DNA of 42,864 nucleotides from Verrucomicrobiaceae bacterium (GCA_003820635.1 RPOS01000020.1:1-42864); one strand, 5' to 3'; numbered from the stretch's first letter, positions 24,734 through 35,736 are shown. Numbers and translations: made by a program. Notes: generated by a model from the letters alone, not told the origin.

Positions 24734-25160
24734 AATGGCCGGCTACCTTTTGGATACCAATATTCTGAGTGAAATCCGCAAGGGTGCCGGACGCGCCAAA
24801 CCGGAAGTTTGGCAGTGGTGGCTCGGCATGGAGAATGAGGAACTTTGGCTCAGCGTGCTGACCATTGGCGAGATTCGCAAAGGCATCGACCGCCTGGCCG
24901 TCCGCGATCCGGCACGGACCCTGGTTCTGGAACGTTGGTTGGATGAAGTGAAGAACTCGTATCAAGAGCGCTTGCTTGGAGTGGACTGTTCCATTGCCGA
25001 GCATTGGGGGCGTTTGCAGGCAGTGAGAACCCTGCCCGAGGTGGACGCGCTGCTCGCCGCAACCGCTCTCAAACATGACCTCACCCTGGTGACCCGCAAC
25101 ACCGCGGACTTCACAGGACTTGGACTCCGATTATTGAATCCTTTTGAGTTGGGAACTTAG
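24726..25160 (+). CDS. FitB-like PIN-domain toxin
   Basis: The 144-residue protein MTEMAGYLLDTNILSEIRKG is a FitB/VapC PIN domain: Asp in LLDTN, Glu in LTIGEIRKGIDRL, Asp in PEVDALLAATA and the final acids in LVTRNTADFTGLGL. The ATG at 24726 lies within the last codons of the antitoxin gene (8-bp overlap); ATG at 24735 is an alternative. It should cleave RNA when freed from its antitoxin. The RAYT element begins 14 bp downstream. Confidence 0.88.
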   Translation: MTEMAGYLLDTNILSEIRKGAGRAKPEVWQWWLGMENEELWLSVLTIGEIRKGIDRLAVRDPARTLVLERWLDEVKNSYQERLLGVDCSIAEHWGRLQAVRTLPEVDALLAATALKHDLTLVTRNTADFTGLGLRLLNPFELGT

Positions 25161-25173
25161 GTTCGAAGCGTAA

Positions 25174-25223
25174 GGAGGGTCGCACTGCGGGCGACCCGAT
25201 GCGGGCCACAGTCCCGCACTCCT
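25174..25223. repeat. 50-bp double-hairpin repeat, left copy (BIME-like)
   Basis: The unit contains two hairpins: gggtcgc/gcgaccc and tgcggg/cccgca. It is bounded by ggag at one end and ctcc at the other, so two REP units face each other. It is repeated in direct orientation at 25849-25898 with four differences. It touches the stop codon of the transposase-like gene. Confidence 0.85.
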
Positions 25224-25834
25224 CATGAAATGGCGGCGGCGCGATCACTTTGCCAAAGCGTGTATGCATCACCCGGCAGTTTCGCTTTGATGGGATTCCT
25301 ACGGATATAGCGCACGGCATTGATGAAATGATCCACGTCCCGAATGAGGGTGTCGCGATAGTTCCGCTGCCAGATCGGCCCGCGCCCGATGGCTCTCGCG
25401 GAAACGCTTTTCCAAGCTTCTATCAGTTTCGAAATCGGCATCAAGGGAGTGAAAAGCAGATGCACGTGGTTCGGCATGATGATCCAGGCATGATGGCGGA
25501 CTTTTTCATCCTGAAAGCGCATCAAGGATTCAGCGAGATGACCGCGCGCTTCCGGTTCCCTCAGCAGGCAGGAACCCGCCCCTTGATCGAGCCAGACTTC
25601 GAACTTGGCAGTGAAGCGGCGGTGGAATTCGCGTTCCGTTTCAGCAGTCCATGGTTTCGGATTGGTAGAAAGCCATAGCCGGCGTTGTTCCTTCCATTGA
25701 ACGACCTTCGCCTTTGGCAATGCGTCTCCCAAACGAAAAGTGACGAACTGCATGACCTCGCCCTGCTGCCAATGCGGGAGCTTGTCGCCATGTTTTTCAA
25801 TGGGCCGATCCGGATTGAGATAGTCGGAAGCCAT
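25223..25834 (-). CDS. REP-associated tyrosine transposase (RAYT, Y1_Tnp)
   Basis: The 203-residue protein has the Y1_Tnp core: the HUH pair in IIMPNHVHLLFTPL and, about 50 residues on, YRDTLIRDVDHFINAVRYIRRNP, the conserved RAYT block, where the catalytic Tyr is expected among these residues. RAYTs nick single-stranded REP hairpins through a covalent tyrosine link. I start at 25834 (MASDYLNPDRPIEKHGDKLPHW), the first Met outside the flanking repeat. An upstream frame would read through the repeat and lacks homology. Both gene ends lie close to 50-bp double-hairpin repeats. Confidence 0.9.
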   Translation of the reverse strand: MASDYLNPDRPIEKHGDKLPHWQQGEVMQFVTFRLGDALPKAKVVQWKEQRRLWLSTNPKPWTAETEREFHRRFTAKFEVWLDQGAGSCLLREPEARGHLAESLMRFQDEKVRHHAWIIMPNHVHLLFTPLMPISKLIEAWKSVSARAIGRGPIWQRNYRDTLIRDVDHFINAVRYIRRNPIKAKLPGDAYTLWQSDRAAAIS

Positions 25835-25848
25835 GGTGATGGATTTAT

Positions 25849-25897
25849 GGAGGGTCGCACTGAGGGCGGCCCAATGCGTGCCACAGTCCCGCACTCC

Positions 25898-25898
<1 letters not shown>
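25849..25898. repeat. 50-bp double-hairpin repeat, right copy
   Basis: Direct copy of 25174-25223 with four substitutions, one of which changes a G-C pair into a wobble-type pair in the first stem. Its last base is the last base of the icd stop codon region, so it directly abuts the end of icd and may act in termination of that transcript. Confidence 0.85.
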
Positions 25899-28192
<2,294 letters not shown>

Positions 28193-28194
28193 TC

Positions 28195-28232
28195 AAAAAA
28201 GCCCGCCCGCGCCAGATGCGGCGCGGCCGGGC
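28195..28232 (-). terminator. Rho-independent terminator after the redoxin gene
   Basis: On the minus strand a GC-rich stem (13-bp arms, one mismatch, 6-nt loop, 28201-28232) is followed by six Ts (28195-28200). It lies 24 bp after the redoxin stop codon and insulates icd from the redoxin operon. Confidence 0.85.
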
Positions 28233-28255
28233 TAAGCGGTCGCTGGTTTGAGGGT

Positions 28256-28849
28256 TCAGTATTTCACACCGCAGCCGTAGGGCTTGTTCTTGGCGTCGGA
28301 AACTTCCTTGCCGGCGAGCACGGCGTCGAGCGCGTTGACAAAGAGCTTGTCGGCGGTCGCCACATCGGCGGCGTCGGTGGTGGCCTTGGAGTCGATGGCA
28401 CCGTCATAGGCGAGCTTGCCTTCCTTATCGATGATGAACATGTGCGGCGTGACCTTGGCGTCGTAGGCCTTGCCGACCTTGCCATCGGTATCCATCAGGA
28501 AGTGGCTGGCCTTGTTGCCCTGTTTGGTGGCTTCCTCCGCCATCTTGGCGGGCTCATGATAACCCTGCTTGCCCTCGGCGGCGGAGTTGATGGTGAGCCA
28601 GACCACATCCTTGGCGGCGTAGGCTTCCTGCAGCTTCGGCATGTTGCCGCTGGCGTAGTGTTTTTTCACGAAGGGGCAACCGAAATTGACCCACTCGAGC
28701 ACGACGACCTTGCCTTTGAAGTCGGCGAGTGAAACGGCCTCGCCCTTGAGGTTCCTGGCGGTGAACGCGGGAGCGGGCTGGCCGATTTCCGCAGCATGAG
28801 CGGTGAACAGTGCGAGGACTCCTAACAGTGTGTTGGTGATGGATTTCAT
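28256..28849 (-). CDS. Exported thioredoxin-like/AhpC-TSA family protein
   Basis: The 197-residue protein has a signal peptide (MKSITNTLLGVLALFTAHA-AE) and a redoxin fold (IGQPAPAFTARNLKGEAVSLADFKGKVVVLEWVNFGCPFVKKHY). The active-site motif is CPFV, with one Cys, followed by HASGNMPKLQ; the cis-Pro lies in DAKVTPHMFIIDKEG. A second Cys occurs only near the C-terminus (PYGCGVKY). It likely acts as a periplasmic peroxiredoxin or thiol exchanger. The DsbD-alpha-like gene is 63 bp upstream on the same strand, suggesting a shared redox task. A strong terminator follows. Confidence 0.85.
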   Translation of the reverse strand: MKSITNTLLGVLALFTAHAAEIGQPAPAFTARNLKGEAVSLADFKGKVVVLEWVNFGCPFVKKHYASGNMPKLQEAYAAKDVVWLTINSAAEGKQGYHEPAKMAEEATKQGNKASHFLMDTDGKVGKAYDAKVTPHMFIIDKEGKLAYDGAIDSKATTDAADVATADKLFVNALDAVLAGKEVSDAKNKPYGCGVKY

Positions 28850-28912
28850 GATGTTGCAAAGGGGTTGAACCTATACCGTTGTGAGGAAAGCGGGCTTGTC
28901 CACCGGCTTTTT

Positions 28913-29725
28913 TCAAGGCGCTGACCAAGTGAGCTCCAAAGGCCCGTGCGCTTCGCCGCCGGCAAGCACGAGCGTGAGCCGCCTGGCGGGGCCCGCTGCG
29001 TAGCCGCTTTTCGGCACCTCGGACGTCCATGTGTTGCCGGTTTTGGAAAAACGGATGACGGCGCGAGGTTCGGCGACTTCCGGTGTGGCCGGGAATGCCT
29101 CGCGACCGCCAGGATCCGGAGCCGCGCCGGGCTCCATGGGCTCCATTGTGATGGAAAGGAGCAGGTTTTTCCCGCTTTCGGCGACGGTGAGACGCAAGGC
29201 ATTACCGGCAGGACGCGGGAGTTTTTGATAGGCGGCGCTGATTGCCGCGACCTCCGCAGTGGGCGATGCGGCCCCGGCCGCGAGGTCGAGATGGATTTCC
29301 GCCTCGCCAGGGACGCAGCCGCTCTCACCGCAGGCCAGCCAGGAAACCACCGCCGTCAGGCGCGCCTTGCCGGTGAAATCCGCGGGCGGCGTGAGCGTCA
29401 CGGGAAACAACACCGTGCCCTCGTAGCCGAATCCCGCCAGGCCGCTTGTTAGAAACCGTGCGGGCTCGGGAAAGACGAGACCGCCGGTTTGCCAACCGGG
29501 CGGCAGTTTCCACTCCACCGTAGTGGGCATGCCGGCCTCGCCGGGGTTGATCCAGTAAGTGTGCCAGCCGTCATCGATGACCATGCGGATGGCGGTCTGC
29601 ATGGGCTTGCCCGGCTCGACCGTGGCGGAGCTGGCAAGCCATTCCACGGTGGCCTTGCCGGGGCGGGCAGCGGCCGTCGAGAGGCAGCCCGCCATGGCGG
29701 AAATCATCAGGATTCGAGTGATCAT
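28913..29725 (-). CDS. Stand-alone DsbD-alpha (DsbC-interacting) domain protein
   Basis: The 270-residue protein has a signal peptide (MITRILMISAMAGCLSTAAA) and the DsbD/ScsB N-terminal domain: VEPGKPMQTAIRMVIDDGWHTYWINPGEAG, WKLPPGWQTGGLVFPEP and the Cys pair in WLACGESGCVPGEA. In DsbD this domain passes electrons to periplasmic partners, but here there are no membrane helices and no C-terminal thioredoxin domain. It probably works with another membrane electron donor or as a binding protein. I start at 29725, the second Met, because a promoter at 29734-29761 puts the transcript start there; ATG at 29731 adds two residues. Confidence 0.78.
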   Translation of the reverse strand: MITRILMISAMAGCLSTAAARPGKATVEWLASSATVEPGKPMQTAIRMVIDDGWHTYWINPGEAGMPTTVEWKLPPGWQTGGLVFPEPARFLTSGLAGFGYEGTVLFPVTLTPPADFTGKARLTAVVSWLACGESGCVPGEAEIHLDLAAGAASPTAEVAAISAAYQKLPRPAGNALRLTVAESGKNLLLSITMEPMEPGAAPDPGGREAFPATPEVAEPRAVIRFSKTGNTWTSEVPKSGYAAGPARRLTLVLAGGEAHGPLELTWSAP

Positions 29726-29733
29726 CGGCATTC

Positions 29734-29761
29734 ACACTAGTCGGCAGTGCGCGGCAATCAA
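29734..29761 (-). promoter_or_regulatory. Putative promoter of the DsbD-alpha/redoxin operon
   Basis: On the minus strand TTGATT (29756-29761), 16 bp, TAGTGT (29734-29739). The second ATG (29725) is 8 nt further, so the message could be leaderless. Confidence 0.35.
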
Positions 29762-29820
29762 GTGGCCGCCGGACGATTCTTTCGCTCGACAAAACGGCAT
29801 CCTGTTGTCGATTTGCGCGC

Positions 29821-30714
29821 ATGGGCATGCGCTTCATTTTCCTCTGGCCGGCGGTGGTCTCCCTTGCGGTGGCCGAGCCGGTGCACAACGTGCCGGAAGC
29901 CCCGAAGGGGAATCTGCCGGAACTGGCGCGCACGCTGCTGGGCGAGGGCGGCGGCAACCAGTTGTTCTATCTGCCAACGCGTGACGAGCCGGCCACCCCC
30001 GCGGCGTGGGGCTACAAGTATGAAAACGTGGCCTTCAACTCCGCGGACGGCACGCCGCTGCACGGCTGGTTCATCCACGCGCGGAGCGGCAAGGCCAAGG
30101 GCACGGTGGTCTTCTCACACGGCAACGCGGGCTCGATCGGCCACCACCTCGGGTTCGTCCTGTGGCTGGCGGAAGCCGGCTGGCAGGTGATGATGTATGA
30201 TTACCGCGGCTTCGGAAAATCCGGCGGCACTGTGGACCGGCGTGGCATGGTGGACGATGTGAAGGCCGCCTTCGCCCATGTCCGCAACCGCGCCGGGGTG
30301 GATCCTCGCCGCCTGGTTTCCTACGGCCACAGCCTCGGCGGCGCGAAGTCCGTAACGGCGCTGGCGGAAAGCCCCGTGCGCGGATTGCGGGCGGTGGTGA
30401 TCGACGGTGCATTCTCCTCTTATCAAGCGATGGCGAAGATCGTGGCTGGCGAACTCGGGGCCGGTCTGGTGACCGACGAACTGGCGCCGAAAGACTACGT
30501 GCAAAAACTCAGCCCGGTGCCCTTGTTGGTAGTCCACGGCGCACGCGACGAAATCGTGCCCGTGGAGCAGGGTCGCGAGTTGTTCCGCAGCGCCCGCGAG
30601 CCCAAGACCCTCATCGAGGTGAAAACCGGGCGGCATGGCGACGCGCTCTCGCGCGATGACGGCGCCGGCCGCAAGCGCATGCTCGCCTGGCTCGCCGCAG
30701 CCATCGACGGCTGA
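29821..30714 (+). CDS. Alpha/beta hydrolase (BEM46/ABHD13-like)
   Basis: The 297-residue protein has a short N-terminal hydrophobic segment (MRFIFLWPAVVSLAVAEP) and an alpha/beta hydrolase core. The oxyanion loop is FSHGNAGSIGHH, the nucleophile Ser in YGHSLGGAKS, Asp in VVHGARDEIVP and His in KTGRHGDAL. The BEM46-like pattern MMYDYRGFGKSGG is present. It is probably an exported or membrane-anchored esterase/thioesterase; the substrate is unknown. Two ATGs (29821, 29827) are possible starts. It is convergent with the barrel gene at 30726, 11 bp apart. Confidence 0.85.
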   Translation: MGMRFIFLWPAVVSLAVAEPVHNVPEAPKGNLPELARTLLGEGGGNQLFYLPTRDEPATPAAWGYKYENVAFNSADGTPLHGWFIHARSGKAKGTVVFSHGNAGSIGHHLGFVLWLAEAGWQVMMYDYRGFGKSGGTVDRRGMVDDVKAAFAHVRNRAGVDPRRLVSYGHSLGGAKSVTALAESPVRGLRAVVIDGAFSSYQAMAKIVAGELGAGLVTDELAPKDYVQKLSPVPLLVVHGARDEIVPVEQGRELFRSAREPKTLIEVKTGRHGDALSRDDGAGRKRMLAWLAAAIDG

Positions 30715-30725
30715 GCGTGGTGGAT

Positions 30726-31958
30726 TCAAAACGTAACCGACAGGCCCATCGAAACCAGCCACTGGCTCCAATCCCGGTCTCCATTGTTCACCCGGTAGCG
30801 GACGCTTGAATTGAAGGAAACGCGCTCCGCAAACAAATTCCGGCTGTAGCCGAGATAGAGGCTGAGGTTTTCCTCGTTTTCACGCTCCGTGAGCACATCC
30901 CCCACCTGCTGGTAGTCCGAGTAATCGAACATCACCCCGCCGTTGATGCTGCCGCGCAGCAGTTGGTGCTGGAGCCCGGTGCTGAAGCCCACGTTGTTGA
31001 CCAGATAGCCGGTGTCGCTCGGGGAGGCAACCGTGTCGGTGCCCAGCGAGTTCACCCAAGTCCAGCGCTCGTTGATGATGTAGCGGGCGTCGAGTGCCGC
31101 CCTCACGCCCACATCGTTGCCGCCGGATTCCGAGTCACTGGTGAACTCGGGGCCCAGCGAGGCGGAAAGCCAGACGCGCTCGCCGGCGCGGTAACGCAGC
31201 TCCGCAAGCAAGGCCCATGCATCGCGGGTGCCGGTGTTGTCGGACTCCGTTTGCGAGTAGCGGATGCTGGAGCCGATGTCCGTCCGCTCCGTGGCACTCC
31301 AAAGCCCGCCAAAGGAGCCGGTGAAAATATTGGTGCCCTGGCTGTTTCCCGAGCTGTAGTCGGATTGGGAATAGGACAAGCCGCCATTGAGCGAGGTGCG
31401 CGGGGCGATCTGGCGGCTGGCACGCACACCGCCGGAGAACAGCGAGCCAGAGGTGAAACCGCCGCTCAGGCGATCGGTGCCGGAAAGCTCACGGTAGCTG
31501 GCGAACACCGATGCCTCAGTGCGGCCGCCGATCCATGACAGACTGACATCGGCCGAGTGATCCAGTTCGTTGAAATCCGAGTTGTTCAGAAAGGCGTTGT
31601 AGGTCGGTTGGTAATTCGCGTTGAGCACGAAGGAGGCCCCGCCCTCGGGATCGGTCGTGTAGCTGAGCCAGGGCTGGAAAAGAAAGGAAACCTCGTCCTC
31701 CTCGTCGTCTTCCGAGAGGAAGAAATTCGAGTCGTAATCGGTCTGCAAACCCACGCCATAGAGGAAAGCCCCCTTCATGCCGCCCTCGACTCCGGCATCC
31801 GTGGCGAGATCCAGGTCACTGGGCACAAAATTACCGATGCCGAGTGGATTGGGATCCGCCACTTGCAGGGCAAAATCCCGGGCGGCAGCTGTTCCACACG
31901 CACAGGCCAAGCCGGCCAAAATGCGGAACCATGGGGTGTTTTTGAGGAAGGAGAACAT
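30726..31958 (-). CDS. Outer-membrane beta-barrel protein
   Basis: The 410-residue protein has a signal peptide (LKNTPWFRILAGLACACGTAAA) and many alternating strands with aromatic girdles (GVGLQTDYDSNFFLS, VLNANYQPTYNAFLNNSDFN, SVFASYRELSG, IRYSQTESDN), ending in VSMGLSVTF, a terminal Phe as in other barrels. The Asp/Glu-rich loop EDDEEDEVS may bind cations. Family resembles the putative BBP2-type barrels; the transported substrate is unknown. A consensus promoter (31985-32013) lies 26 nt before the start codon. Confidence 0.78.
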   Translation of the reverse strand: MFSFLKNTPWFRILAGLACACGTAAARDFALQVADPNPLGIGNFVPSDLDLATDAGVEGGMKGAFLYGVGLQTDYDSNFFLSEDDEEDEVSFLFQPWLSYTTDPEGGASFVLNANYQPTYNAFLNNSDFNELDHSADVSLSWIGGRTEASVFASYRELSGTDRLSGGFTSGSLFSGGVRASRQIAPRTSLNGGLSYSQSDYSSGNSQGTNIFTGSFGGLWSATERTDIGSSIRYSQTESDNTGTRDAWALLAELRYRAGERVWLSASLGPEFTSDSESGGNDVGVRAALDARYIINERWTWVNSLGTDTVASPSDTGYLVNNVGFSTGLQHQLLRGSINGGVMFDYSDYQQVGDVLTERENEENLSLYLGYSRNLFAERVSFNSSVRYRVNNGDRDWSQWLVSMGLSVTF

Positions 31959-31984
31959 GGGTGTCAGGCCGATTGAGCGCTTGA

Positions 31985-32013
31985 TTCTTAGGGAATCGCG
32001 AAAGCAGTGTCAA
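31985..32013 (-). promoter_or_regulatory. Strong putative promoter of the barrel gene
   Basis: On the minus strand a consensus TTGACA (32008-32013), 17 bp, TAAGAA (31985-31990). The leader would be about 20 nt and has no clear ribosome binding site. Confidence 0.55.
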
Positions 32014-32157
32014 CCCTGCAGACGGCCCGGGCGCCGCGCCCGCAATGGGCGGAATCAAGAGTTTTCAGAAAGATTTTCATGGGGCGCGGGCATGGATCTC
32101 CGGGCCGCTGGGCCAGGATCGTTATTGGCAAACTGGATCAGAATTCACGCAGCCATG

Positions 32158-33062
32158 TTATTTGCCTGAGCTGAAGTCGAGGGTGAGGCTGCGATGGCCC
32201 TTGCGGATGGTAACTTGATAGGCGGGAAAAGCAGGTGGCGCCTCAGCGGGGCGGGGCATGAGATTGAGGCCCGGCGGGCGCGACTGATAGACATAAGTGC
32301 CGCGTCCCTCGCGATCGAGCGCGATGTCTGCCACCACCAATGGCGGACGGCAGGCGCTGGTGGCCAGTGCGAGCATGTTCGGATGTGGGCTGGGCTCGCC
32401 TTTTCCGAAGTAATAGGCCGCCATGCCGGAGACATCATCGGCCGTTCCGGAGTGTTGATGGATTCTTTTTTCCTGGCCTTGCTTCCGCCGCGCACGCCGT
32501 CGAGATATTCCATGGCGGGATCGGCCCACGGAGGTTGGTCGAGCTTCAGATTGCGGCGGAACCAGATGTGCTTGGTCATCGGCGCGTTCGGATGGGGGAT
32601 CCACAGCCCCTGCCAGTCCTCCGCATCAAAGAGTCCCATGGTGAAGCGCGCCGGTTTGCTCCATGGCGATGGATTGCCATCCTTGTCGTGAACGCGCACT
32701 TGCCAGAAGACCGTCTGGCTCGAGGCCAGCGGCGCGCCACCGTATGGCACAAGCACCTACTGCGGTGATTGCACCACGCCGCTGCCCCAAAGATCCGCGC
32801 GCCCCTCTTCGAGGAGTTCCAGACGGCTCGCGGCACGGATCTGCCAGGCGGTTTGTTTTTGTCCGCGCACGGCATCGGCATCGGCGAGCTTCCAACTGAG
32901 GCGCGGAACGGCCGCATCGACGCCAAGCGGTTCGCTCAAGTATTCACAGCGCAGATCAACGGGCACGACTGCCAGCGCGCACGACGTGCCGATCTTCAGA
33001 ATCGCGAGTTGAAGCAGCGCACCGTGTGCCGGGAGCTGTGGCAAGGAATCGCCGGATTTCAT
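32158..33062 (-). pseudogene. Broken gene: GH78 rhamnosidase N-terminus fused to an unknown C-terminus
   Basis: Starting at about 33062 (MKSGDSLPQLPAH), the frame contains VDLRCEYLSEPLGVDAAVPRLSWKL, the N-terminal signature of alpha-L-rhamnosidases (GH78). An in-frame TAG (32757-32759) follows ..GVVQSPQ, where relatives continue VLVPYGGAPLASSQTVFWQVRV, which does continue after the stop. After about 60 more residues GH78 similarity ends. A run of six Ts on the plus strand (32466-32471) marks a likely frameshift; the new frame runs GTADDVSGMAAYYFGKGEPSP to a stop at 32158 and I cannot place it. Nonsense plus frameshift indicate a pseudogene. Confidence 0.6.
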
Positions 33063-33199
33063 GATGATATGGGTTGGAATATCACTCGGTGGACCATCCG
33101 GGGCCGGCCTGGCGGATTTTCCCGGGGATTTCCACACGGCCGCAGTGGGCTGGTCCTATCGCTTCTCCGCGTCCCGGCGTTTCGCTTTAAAAAACAGAC

Positions 33200-33943
33200 T
33201 CAGATCTGGAAATCCGAGGTGGTGCTTTCGAGGTGGAGACCGCACTCGTATTTCTGGCCGTTGAAGCGGGAGGTTTCGGCATCGCCGTCCTCAGCGGGGC
33301 GGGTGCTGTGCCAGTCGCCCATGGTAAGGTAGCCTTTTTCCGCAAGCGGGTGGCGCGGCAGGTCGTGCTGGCGGAAATAGAGATCCACCTGGATGTCGGC
33401 CCAATCGAGGATGGGATAGGCTTTGAGCGTTTTCTTCTGGCGCTCGACGAAGGGGCGGTCGCTGCGGGTGCTGGACTGCGAGCGGCGCAGGCCGCTGAGC
33501 CAGACATCGGCACCGACTTCGCGCAAGGCGCGGTTCATCGGCTCGATCTTGGTGAACATTGCGTAGCGGTCCATGTCCTCTTGTCCGCCTTCCCAGAGCC
33601 TCCCCCACAGCGCTTCCATGCGCGCGGCGGTGACCGACGGCTGATAGATGCGGAGGTCGAGCTTTTCGAGCAAACCGGAGAGCTGCTCGATGTAGCGGTA
33701 GGTTTCGGGAAACAGGTAGCCGGTATCGATGAAGACGATCGGGATTTGCGGCGCATGCTCGTGGATGAGGTGGAGCATCACCGCGGCCTGGAGGCCGAAG
33801 CTGGTGGTGGCCACGAGCCGGTCGCCCAGCCGCTGGTGCAGCAGGCGGATGCGTTCGCCGGCGCGCAGCGGCGCGACCTCCGCGGAGAGCGCTGCCGGAT
33901 CGAAAACGGGATCCGCATGAAACTTGACGGCAGGCAGCGGCAT
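33200..33943 (-). CDS. cysH: Phosphoadenylyl-sulfate reductase (thioredoxin)
   Basis: The 247-residue protein reduces PAPS to sulfite. The PP-loop-like phosphate site is VATTSFGLQAAVML, with IVFIDTGYLFPETYRYIE and WLSGLRRSQSSTRS in the core, and the C-terminal catalytic KYECGLH. The CC...CxxC cluster of APS reductases is absent, supporting PAPS as substrate. It is the last gene of cysJ-cysI-cysH, starting 3 bp after the cysI stop. PAPS-forming genes are not in the window. Confidence 0.95.
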   Translation of the reverse strand: MPLPAVKFHADPVFDPAALSAEVAPLRAGERIRLLHQRLGDRLVATTSFGLQAAVMLHLIHEHAPQIPIVFIDTGYLFPETYRYIEQLSGLLEKLDLRIYQPSVTAARMEALWGRLWEGGQEDMDRYAMFTKIEPMNRALREVGADVWLSGLRRSQSSTRSDRPFVERQKKTLKAYPILDWADIQVDLYFRQHDLPRHPLAEKGYLTMGDWHSTRPAEDGDAETSRFNGQKYECGLHLESTTSDFQI

Positions 33944-33946
33944 GAC

Positions 33947-35668
33947 TCAGGCTTTGAGAGCTTCCGGTTTGATGTTCTGGTGGAAGTCTTTCCCTTGCAC
34001 GGTGGCGTTCACATAGCCGGCGCGGATGCAGAAGTCTCCGAAGCGCTCGCCTTCGTTCCGCTCGCGGGCATAACGGGCGATGATCGGCGCGAGCAGCGGC
34101 TTGATGTCCTCGGACTTGACGCTTTCGCGGTAGAGCTTGGACAGACGCTGGCCGGCGAAGCCACCGCCGAGATAGACGTTGTATTTCCCCGGCGCACGGC
34201 CGACGAAGGCGATCTCCGCGATGTAGGGGCGGGCGCAACCGTTCGGGCAGCCGGTCATGCGGATGGTGATGGCGTCGTGGCGCAGGCCGTTTTCCTCGAT
34301 GACTTCCTCAAGTTCGGTGAGAAGGTCCGGCAGGTAGCGCTCGGCCTCGGCAAGCGAGAGGCCGCAGGTGGGCAGGGCGACGCAAGCCAGCGAGTTGAGC
34401 CGCAGCGCGCTTTTCAAGTGGCTGTCCTTGATGCCGTATTGCTCTAACAAATTTTCGATCTCAGGGCGCTTTGCCGGTGAAACATTGGCGATGATGAGGT
34501 TCTGGTTGGCGGTGAGGCGGAAGTCGCCGTCGTGGATTTTCGCGATCTCGCGCAGTCCTGTTAGAAGAGGATAGTCATCGGTGTCCCGCACGCGGCCGCC
34601 TTGGATGAAGAGCGTGAGGTGCGAGTTGCCATTGGCATCGTCCACCCAACCGAAGCGGTCGCCGTTGTCATCGAACTGGAACTGGCGCACGGGGCCGAGT
34701 TCGTAGCCGAGGTATTCGTTGAGCTTGGCGAGGATCCACTCCGGGCCGTAGTCGTCCACGGTGTATTTGAAGCGCGAGTGCTTGCGGTCGGTGCGGTCGC
34801 CGAAATCGCGCTGCACGAGCACGACTTTTTCCGCGACGTCCACCACCTGGTCCACGGTGCAGAAGCCGATGACATCGGCGAGGCGCGGATAGGTTTTCTC
34901 GTTGTTGTGGGTGGAGCCCATGCCCCCACCGACAGCGACATTGAAGCCGGCGAGTTTTCCGTCCTCGACGATGGCGATGAAGGAAAGGCAGTTGGCGTAG
35001 ATGTCCACATCGTTGGATGGCGGGACGGCGATGGTGATCTTGAATTTGCGGGGCAGATAGGTCTTGCCGTAGATCGGCTCGACTTCTTCCTCACTGGTTT
35101 CGATTTTTTCGCCATCGAGCCAGATCTCGTGGTAGGCGCGGGTTTGCGGCGTGAGGTGGTCCGAAATGCCTTGGGCTACCTTGAGCACCTCGGCATGCAC
35201 TTCTGATAGATAAGGATTCGGGTTGCACATCACGTTGCGGTTCACGTCGCCGCAGGCGGCGATGGTGTCCATGGCGCACTGGTTGATCTCCTTGATGGTG
35301 CGCTTGAGGTTGCCCTTGATCACACCGTGGAACTGGAAGGCTTGGCGGGTGGTGAGCTTGATGGTGCTGTTGGCGAACTGCGTGGCGAGACGGTCGGTCT
35401 CAAGCCACTGCGCGGGCGTGGCGACACCGCCGGGAACGCGGATGCGGATCATGAACGAGTAGGCTTTTTCCAACTTGTGCTTGCGGCGGTCGGCGCGCAG
35501 GTCGCGGTCGTCCTGCTGATAGGTGCCGTGGAACTTGAGCAACTGCTGGTCGTCCTCGGACATCGCGCCGGTGGACTGGTCGGCAAGGCCCTCGGCGATG
35601 GTGCCGCGCAGGTAGTTGCTGCGCGTCTTGATGTATTCGTTGGCGGAGAGTTTCTTTTCTTCGGACAT
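33947..35668 (-). CDS. cysI: Sulfite reductase (NADPH) hemoprotein beta subunit
   Basis: The 573-residue protein binds siroheme and a [4Fe-4S] cluster: C-x5-C in [18 protein letters not shown] (about residue 430) and C-x3-C in [16 protein letters not shown]. The N-terminus ([25 protein letters not shown]) and siroheme-contacting [11 protein letters not shown] are typical of CysI. With CysJ it reduces sulfite to sulfide in six electrons. I start at 35668 ([12 protein letters not shown]); an upstream frame runs through a repeat region and is unlikely. It lies 68 bp downstream of cysJ. Confidence 0.96.
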   Translation of the reverse strand: MSEEKKLSANEYIKTRSNYLRGTIAEGLADQSTGAMSEDDQQLLKFHGTYQQDDRDLRADRRKHKLEKAYSFMIRIRVPGGVATPAQWLETDRLATQFANSTIKLTTRQAFQFHGVIKGNLKRTIKEINQCAMDTIAACGDVNRNVMCNPNPYLSEVHAEVLKVAQGISDHLTPQTRAYHEIWLDGEKIETSEEEVEPIYGKTYLPRKFKITIAVPPSNDVDIYANCLSFIAIVEDGKLAGFNVAVGGGMGSTHNNEKTYPRLADVIGFCTVDQVVDVAEKVVLVQRDFGDRTDRKHSRFKYTVDDYGPEWILAKLNEYLGYELGPVRQFQFDDNGDRFGWVDDANGNSHLTLFIQGGRVRDTDDYPLLTGLREIAKIHDGDFRLTANQNLIIANVSPAKRPEIENLLEQYGIKDSHLKSALRLNSLACVALPTCGLSLAEAERYLPDLLTELEEVIEENGLRHDAITIRMTGCPNGCARPYIAEIAFVGRAPGKYNVYLGGGFAGQRLSKLYRESVKSEDIKPLLAPIIARYARERNEGERFGDFCIRAGYVNATVQGKDFHQNIKPEALKA

Positions 35669-35683
35669 GGTTGTGAGTGGGAA

Positions 35684-35725
35684 GTGAGCGGTGAGCGGTG
35701 AGCGGTGAGCATCTTCACTGCTCAC
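35684..35725. repeat. 7-bp tandem repeat and hairpin between cysJ and cysI
   Basis: Nearly four tandem copies of gtgagcg (35684-35710) run into a hairpin with 7-bp arms gtgagca (35705-35711) and tgctcac (35719-35725). It lies in the cysJ-cysI gap on the transcribed RNA, so it could affect mRNA stability or subunit ratio. Confidence 0.7.
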
Positions 35726-35736
35726 TCGGCACTATT

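Noticed and set aside
33061..33264. Plus-strand stretch reading GDFHTAAVGWSYRF, like the end of an outer-membrane barrel
   Set aside because: The barrel-like ending is not followed by a stop and no upstream barrel sequence is visible; too short to separate from chance.
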